Below, piece by piece: positions 35,833 to 39,777 of a stretch of 39,777 bases of DNA (the first letter of the stretch is position 1; every line of letters starts with the position of its first letter). The stretch is taken from assembly GCF_001559795.1 (NCBI RefSeq), contig NZ_LOHY01000121.1, positions 1 to 39,777 on the forward strand, written 5' to 3'. Made by a program: the position numbers and the translations under genes. The DNA is from Pseudostreptobacillus hongkongensis. Lineage in GTDB: Bacteria; Fusobacteriota; Fusobacteriia; Fusobacteriales; Leptotrichiaceae. The notes below the pieces were generated by a model. That model worked only from the letters and a program-made list of their open reading frames with translations. It was not told where the DNA came from and searched no databases.

Positions 35833-36947
35833 AAAAGTTATTTTTGATATTGTGTATGTTATCATTAAATTCATTTTCAATAAATTATGTAGATAATGAG
35901 AATTTTAAGGAACAGATTATATTTTCAGCAACTGGTGATGGTAAAATAATAGTAGACAGTAATTCTGATGTAGTTTTTCCTATAGCTTCTCTTACTAAAG
36001 TTATGAATGTTTTAGTGGCTTTAGATGAAGTTGAAAAAGGTAATTTTAGTTTAGATGACAAAATTACTTTTGATAAGGAAACAGCCTATATTTCTGGAGG
36101 AAGGCTTTTTGCATTACCCGGTGATTCTTATACCCTTAGAGATTTATTAAAAATGGAGTTAGTTCATTCTTCTAATAATTCAGCTTATGCAGTTGCTAAA
36201 TTTATAGGAAAAGGTAGTATAGAAAATTTTGTTAATAAAATGAATTTAAAAGCAAAAGAAATAGGTTTAAAAAACACAGAATTTGCAAGTCCTGCTGGAC
36301 TTCCACCAAGATTGTCACATTTAAATGGTATGGATGTTTCTAATGCTAAAGATTTATATTTACTTACAAGTTATGCTTTAAAGAATTATAATATTTTAGA
36401 ATATAGTAATATAAAAGAAATAAAACTTGATGGAAATATTTATGAAAATAGAAATACTTTATTAGGTAAGTATGGAATTGTAGGTTTAAAAACAGGTTAT
36501 CATTCAGAAAGTGGATATAATTTTATAGTAGTATCAAAAATGGGAGATACAGAAATAATATCTATATCCTTAAATTCAGAAAATATTAAAGATAGAAATC
36601 TAGTTAATGAAAGAATACTTAAAATTTTAGAACAAAATATAACTACTTTAGTAGATAAAAATAATGAATATTATATTTTTGATATTGCTAATCATCAAGA
36701 TAAAAATATTGAAGGATACTTAAAAGAAGATATTAAAGTTTTAGACGTATATAAAAATATAAAATATAATCTAGTTCAATTAGATTATGAAGATAAAGAT
36801 ATTAAAAAAGATGATAAAATAGCTATTCTGGAAGTATATGAGGGATCTGAGAAACTTTTTGAAAAGGATATATTTGCAGTTAAAGAAAATAAAAGGTTAA
36901 AATGGTATGAAAGAATACTTAGAATAATAACGTTTGGATACTATTAA
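35829..36947 (+). CDS. dacA: D-alanyl-D-alanine carboxypeptidase (PBP5/DacA type)
   Basis: This 372-residue penicillin-binding protein trims the terminal D-Ala of peptidoglycan stem peptides. The signal peptide is KKLFLILCMLSLNSFS. Active-site motifs: SxxK S54-L-T-K57 (PIASLTKVMN), SxN at S115-N-N117 and KTG at 221-223 (GLKTGYHSESGY). A beta-rich second domain follows, and the end KWYERILRIITFGYY is an amphipathic membrane anchor. The ATG overlaps the nth stop (ATGA-type). dacA here means the PBP5-type peptidase, not the c-di-AMP cyclase of the same name. Confidence 0.92.
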   Translation: MKKLFLILCMLSLNSFSINYVDNENFKEQIIFSATGDGKIIVDSNSDVVFPIASLTKVMNVLVALDEVEKGNFSLDDKITFDKETAYISGGRLFALPGDSYTLRDLLKMELVHSSNNSAYAVAKFIGKGSIENFVNKMNLKAKEIGLKNTEFASPAGLPPRLSHLNGMDVSNAKDLYLLTSYALKNYNILEYSNIKEIKLDGNIYENRNTLLGKYGIVGLKTGYHSESGYNFIVVSKMGDTEIISISLNSENIKDRNLVNERILKILEQNITTLVDKNNEYYIFDIANHQDKNIEGYLKEDIKVLDVYKNIKYNLVQLDYEDKDIKKDDKIAILEVYEGSEKLFEKDIFAVKENKRLKWYERILRIITFGYY

Positions 36948-36957
36948 GGTGATGAAT

Positions 36958-37785
36958 ATGAAAAATCTTATATTAATAATAGGAATGAGTGGCTCTGGTA
37001 AAACAACTGCTGCAAAATTCTTTGAAGATAAGGGATATGATATGTATATAAATTATCCTTTAGACAAATTTAATAATGATATTATAAACAATACAGTAAT
37101 GAGTTTTAATTTTAAAAATAATAAAGATATTGAAAAATTTTTAGAAAATGTTAATAGAATTAAAAAATATGATATAAACTTAAAATTATTATTTTTAGAT
37201 TCAAGTGATCAAGTAATTATGTCAAGATATGAATATTTAAGAAGAAATCACCCTTTAAATTTAGAAAAAGGAATATTTGATGCAATTAAAAATGAAAGAA
37301 AATTAATGCAATGTTTGATTGATAGTTCAGATATAAGTATTGATACATCAAATTTAAAAGTTAAGTCTTTATATGAAATATTGGAAAATATATTCATATT
37401 TAAAAAGCATATATTATTTAGTTCTTTTGGGTATAAAAATGAACTTCCTAAGGATAGTGATTTTATTTTTGATGCTAGATTTTTAGAAAATCCTTTTTAT
37501 GAACCTGAATTAAAAAATCTTACGGGAAATGATAAAGCTGTATTTGATTATGTAATGAATTTTGATGATGCTAGAGAATATTTTAAAGATATAAAAAATT
37601 TGATTGATAAAAATATAGAAATTTATTTAAAAAAGGTAAAACCTATTGTAAAAATATCTGTAGGATGTACTGGTGGAAAGCATAGATCAGTTACTTTAGT
37701 TAATGCACTGTATGATTATTTTTCTGAAAAATATAAGGAAGATATATTTAAATTTCATAGAGAGTTGAGTAAAGATGAAGATTAA
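36958..37785 (+). CDS. rapZ: RNase adapter protein RapZ (YvcJ family)
   Basis: A 276-residue P-loop protein. The Walker A is GMSGSGKTT (residues 9-17), and the C-terminal domain has the family mark ISVGCTGGKHRSVTL, a metabolite/RNA-binding site. FDARFLENPFY is also typical of the family. In E. coli RapZ binds GlcNAc6P and guides RNase E to GlmZ RNA; whether that role exists in Fusobacteriota is unknown. ATG 36958 follows AAGGTGA (36945-36951); the in-frame ATG 36952 and TTG 36934 are less well placed. It overlaps uvrC by 11 bases. Confidence 0.93.
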   Translation: MKNLILIIGMSGSGKTTAAKFFEDKGYDMYINYPLDKFNNDIINNTVMSFNFKNNKDIEKFLENVNRIKKYDINLKLLFLDSSDQVIMSRYEYLRRNHPLNLEKGIFDAIKNERKLMQCLIDSSDISIDTSNLKVKSLYEILENIFIFKKHILFSSFGYKNELPKDSDFIFDARFLENPFYEPELKNLTGNDKAVFDYVMNFDDAREYFKDIKNLIDKNIEIYLKKVKPIVKISVGCTGGKHRSVTLVNALYDYFSEKYKEDIFKFHRELSKDED

Positions 37786-39544
37786 TTTAAAAGATATACC
37801 TAAAAATCCTGGTGTATATATAATGAAAAATATAAAAGATAAGATTATATATATAGGTAAGGCTAAGAATTTACGTAATAGAGTAAGTTCCTATTTTAAT
37901 AATCCTAATTCTAGTATTAAAACATTTGAACTTGTAAAACATATTGAAAATATTGATTTTTTTGTATGTAATAATGAGTTAGAGGCACTAATACTTGAAA
38001 ATAATTTAATAAAAAAACATAAACCTAAGTATAATATTCTTTTGAAGGATAATAAAACTTATCCTTATTTAAAAATAACTAATGAAAAATTTCCTAAAAT
38101 TACAATAGTTAGAAGTAGAAATCATTTAGAAAATAATGAAAAGGCCTATTTTTTTGGACCTTTTCCTTTTAATATAAAGGGAATATTAAAAACTTTATTA
38201 TCTGCTTTTGAAATTAAGAACTTCAATATAGATATGTACAATAAAAAAATTGTCGGGGTTAATTTAAGACATGATAATTTTAGTCGTGATTTTAAATTTG
38301 AAAATAAAGAAGATGAAATTAAATATATTAATAATATAAATAATATGATGGAATTTTTAAATAATAAAGATCGTAGAATAATAGATAAATTACATGATGA
38401 AATGATAACATATGCAGAAAATTTGGAATTTGAAAAATCACTAGTTTTAAGAAATAGAATAGAACTTTTAAATAAATTGTTAGAAATACAATTAATAGAA
38501 CATAATAAAGAAATAGATGAAGATGTATTTTTATACAAGGCTACTAAAGAAAGAATATTTGTTTCTATTTTGAGTATTAGAGATGGAAAGGTAATAGATA
38601 AAAATACATATAATATAGAGAATAATTTTGATGAAGATGAAATCTTTGAAAGATTATTAATTAGTTATTATGATAATAAAAGAGTTCCTAATAATATAAT
38701 AATAGATCCAAAGGTTATTTTAGATTTAAATATAATTACAGAGTGGTTTAAATTAGAAAAAAATAGTAAGGTACAGATTCATAGACCTATAATTAAGAGT
38801 CGTAGGAAATTATTGTTAGATTTAGGTATTAAAAATTTAGAAGTATTTATTGATAATTTCTATAAGAGTGAAAATTCATTGAAAAAAGGGCTTATAGATT
38901 TAAAAAATATTCTTAATTTAAAGAAATATCCTAAGGTAATAGAATGTTTTGATATATCTAATATTCAGGGAAAAGATGCAGTTGCTGGAATGAGCGTATC
39001 GGTTGATGGTAAGGCTGCAAATTCAAGGTATAGACATTTTAAAATAACAGTAAAAGATAGCCCTGATGATTTTATGATGATGAGAGAAGTTTTAACTAGA
39101 AGATATTCAAAATTAACAATAGAAGAATTACCTGATCTAGTATTAATAGATGGTGGTAAAGGACAATTAGGTGTTGCAGTTGAAGTATTTGAATCCTTAA
39201 ATTTAACTAAATATGTTGATATTATAAGTATAGCTAAAAGAGAAGAAGAAATATTTAAATCTGGAATAAGTGAACCTTTTATTATAGATAAAAATGATGA
39301 AGCATTAAAAATTTTAATTAGAACAAGAGATGAAGTACATAGATTTGGTATAACTTATCATAGAAAATTAAGATCTAAAAGAAATTTAAAATCAAGATTA
39401 GATGATATAAATGGTATAGGTCCAAAAAGAAAAAAAGAATTAATTAAAAAATTTGGTACTATTAACAATATTTTTAATGCAAGTGATGAAGAATTATTAG
39501 AAATTTTACCTAAAAAAGTGGTTGAAGAAATTAAAAATAGTTAA
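37775..39544 (+). CDS. uvrC: Excinuclease ABC subunit C
   Basis: UvrC makes both cuts in nucleotide-excision repair. The 589 residues hold the N-terminal GIY-YIG nuclease (NPGVYIMKNIKDKIIYIGKAKNLRNRVSSYF), a UVR segment near 200-235 (KLHDEMITYAENLEFEKSLVLRNRIELL), the RNase H-like C-terminal nuclease (IECFDISNIQGKDAVAGMSV, DLVLIDGGKGQLG, RDEVHRFGITYHR) and a terminal double helix-hairpin-helix (LDDINGIGPKRKKELIKKFG). ATG 37775 lies inside the end of rapZ with GAGTAAAG upstream. No clear terminator follows. Confidence 0.97.
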   Translation: MKINLKDIPKNPGVYIMKNIKDKIIYIGKAKNLRNRVSSYFNNPNSSIKTFELVKHIENIDFFVCNNELEALILENNLIKKHKPKYNILLKDNKTYPYLKITNEKFPKITIVRSRNHLENNEKAYFFGPFPFNIKGILKTLLSAFEIKNFNIDMYNKKIVGVNLRHDNFSRDFKFENKEDEIKYINNINNMMEFLNNKDRRIIDKLHDEMITYAENLEFEKSLVLRNRIELLNKLLEIQLIEHNKEIDEDVFLYKATKERIFVSILSIRDGKVIDKNTYNIENNFDEDEIFERLLISYYDNKRVPNNIIIDPKVILDLNIITEWFKLEKNSKVQIHRPIIKSRRKLLLDLGIKNLEVFIDNFYKSENSLKKGLIDLKNILNLKKYPKVIECFDISNIQGKDAVAGMSVSVDGKAANSRYRHFKITVKDSPDDFMMMREVLTRRYSKLTIEELPDLVLIDGGKGQLGVAVEVFESLNLTKYVDIISIAKREEEIFKSGISEPFIIDKNDEALKILIRTRDEVHRFGITYHRKLRSKRNLKSRLDDINGIGPKRKKELIKKFGTINNIFNASDEELLEILPKKVVEEIKNS

Positions 39545-39618
39545 ATAGTTTAAATTTTACGAATATAAAAAAGTATTTCATAAAATAAAAAAATAACTGA
39601 AATTTAGTTTTTGGCAAT

Positions 39619-39777
39619 GTAAAGTATTAAATGCACAAAAACAAAAATAGAGATAAATGTGGTAAAAATAATAGTTTGAAGCATGTTTAAATTTTTTTCG
39701 TTTTAATAAAAAATTGACATAACCTACAACAATAATTTAAAATTGCACTGTTAAGGCTATTAAAAATAGTCAAAATG
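39619..39777 (+). mobile_element. Left end of a second IS30-type element
   Basis: GTAAAGTATTAAATGCACAA (39619-39638), then AA, is an inverted copy of the IS end at 399-420. Beyond it lies an AT-rich leader with a promoter. Transposase coding sequence would begin past the window. The orientation puts this element in the same direction as the one at the window start. Bases 39545-39618 between uvrC and this end show no gene. Confidence 0.7.
39714..39743 (+). promoter_or_regulatory. Promoter inside the left IS end
   Basis: TTGACA (39714-39719), 18 bases, TAAAAT (39738-39743). It points into the element and probably transcribes its transposase. Confidence 0.6.

Noticed and set aside
38146-38538. 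130-codon reverse open frame inside uvrC
   Set aside because: Opposite a clear UvrC domain; Ser/Leu/Ile-rich composition is typical of antisense of AT-rich genes; no ribosome site.
39590-39616. Terminator after uvrC
   Set aside because: Only a short ACTGAAATTTAGT palindrome with no real loop before a T run; too weak to call.
1-39777. CRISPR array
   Set aside because: No regularly spaced direct repeats were seen; the short AT-rich repeats lack a repeat-spacer pattern.

Overview
The window looks like a chromosomal segment of a very AT-rich, Gram-negative-type bacterium of the Fusobacteriota, most likely Leptotrichiaceae (Sneathia/Streptobacillus-like). Reasons: extreme A+T codon use; proteins with signal peptides that look like outer-membrane beta-barrels; an RpmA (L27) with the N-terminal extension plus its Prp protease (a Firmicutes/Fusobacteria trait); and crisp TTGACA/TATAAT promoters. 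Genus is inference only. Every gene I accept lies on the + strand.

Layout. (1) 1-420: the 3' end of an IS30-type insertion sequence; a matching left terminal repeat and promoter of a second, same-orientation copy appear at 39619-39777. (2) 421-5660: a foreign, visibly more GC-rich cassette: small HTH regulator, a 565-aa membrane protein with an HNH-like nuclease motif, a 129-aa membrane-anchored protein sharing its C-terminal tail, a coiled-coil protein with four H-x-x-D-x-D-x-x-W repeats (apparently frameshifted just before its membrane anchor), and a CbbX/SpoVK-type AAA+ ATPase. It is followed by the decayed 3' half of a large serine recombinase (5740-6532). I read this as the remnant of an integrative element carrying an undescribed membrane/nuclease/AAA+ system. 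(3) 6544-8049: a CPBP membrane protease and a small outer-membrane protein. (4) 8090-10617: a lysine riboswitch with terminator controlling a fused substrate-binding/permease protein and its ATPase, i.e. a lysine-regulated uptake system; then tRNA-Leu(CAA), a SurA-like helical protein and trmB.

(5) 12390-21769: an eight-gene operon with its own promoter that resembles a divergent contractile-injection (type VI-like) system: a TssC-like sheath candidate, an Hcp-like tube candidate, a baseplate/fibre-like protein, a membrane FHA protein, a zinc-finger FHA protein, a PP2C-fold protein that has lost its metal-binding residues and carries a TM and coiled coil, a Ser/Thr kinase, and a 737-aa protein of unknown role. 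FHA, kinase and phosphatase together recall threonine-phosphorylation control of type VI systems. The ClpV, VgrG and TssM type parts are not in the window.

(6) 21744-31968: housekeeping genes: rlpA-like; prfA-prmC-queA-rsmD-xseB-ispA-pgeF in a tightly coupled run; a small membrane protein; secA; rplU-prp-rpmA. (7) 32022-39544: a 999-aa outer-membrane protein under its own strong promoter, then nth, a D-Ala-D-Ala carboxypeptidase, rapZ and uvrC in a coupled run. The two accessory blocks (2) and (5) hold most of the novelty.
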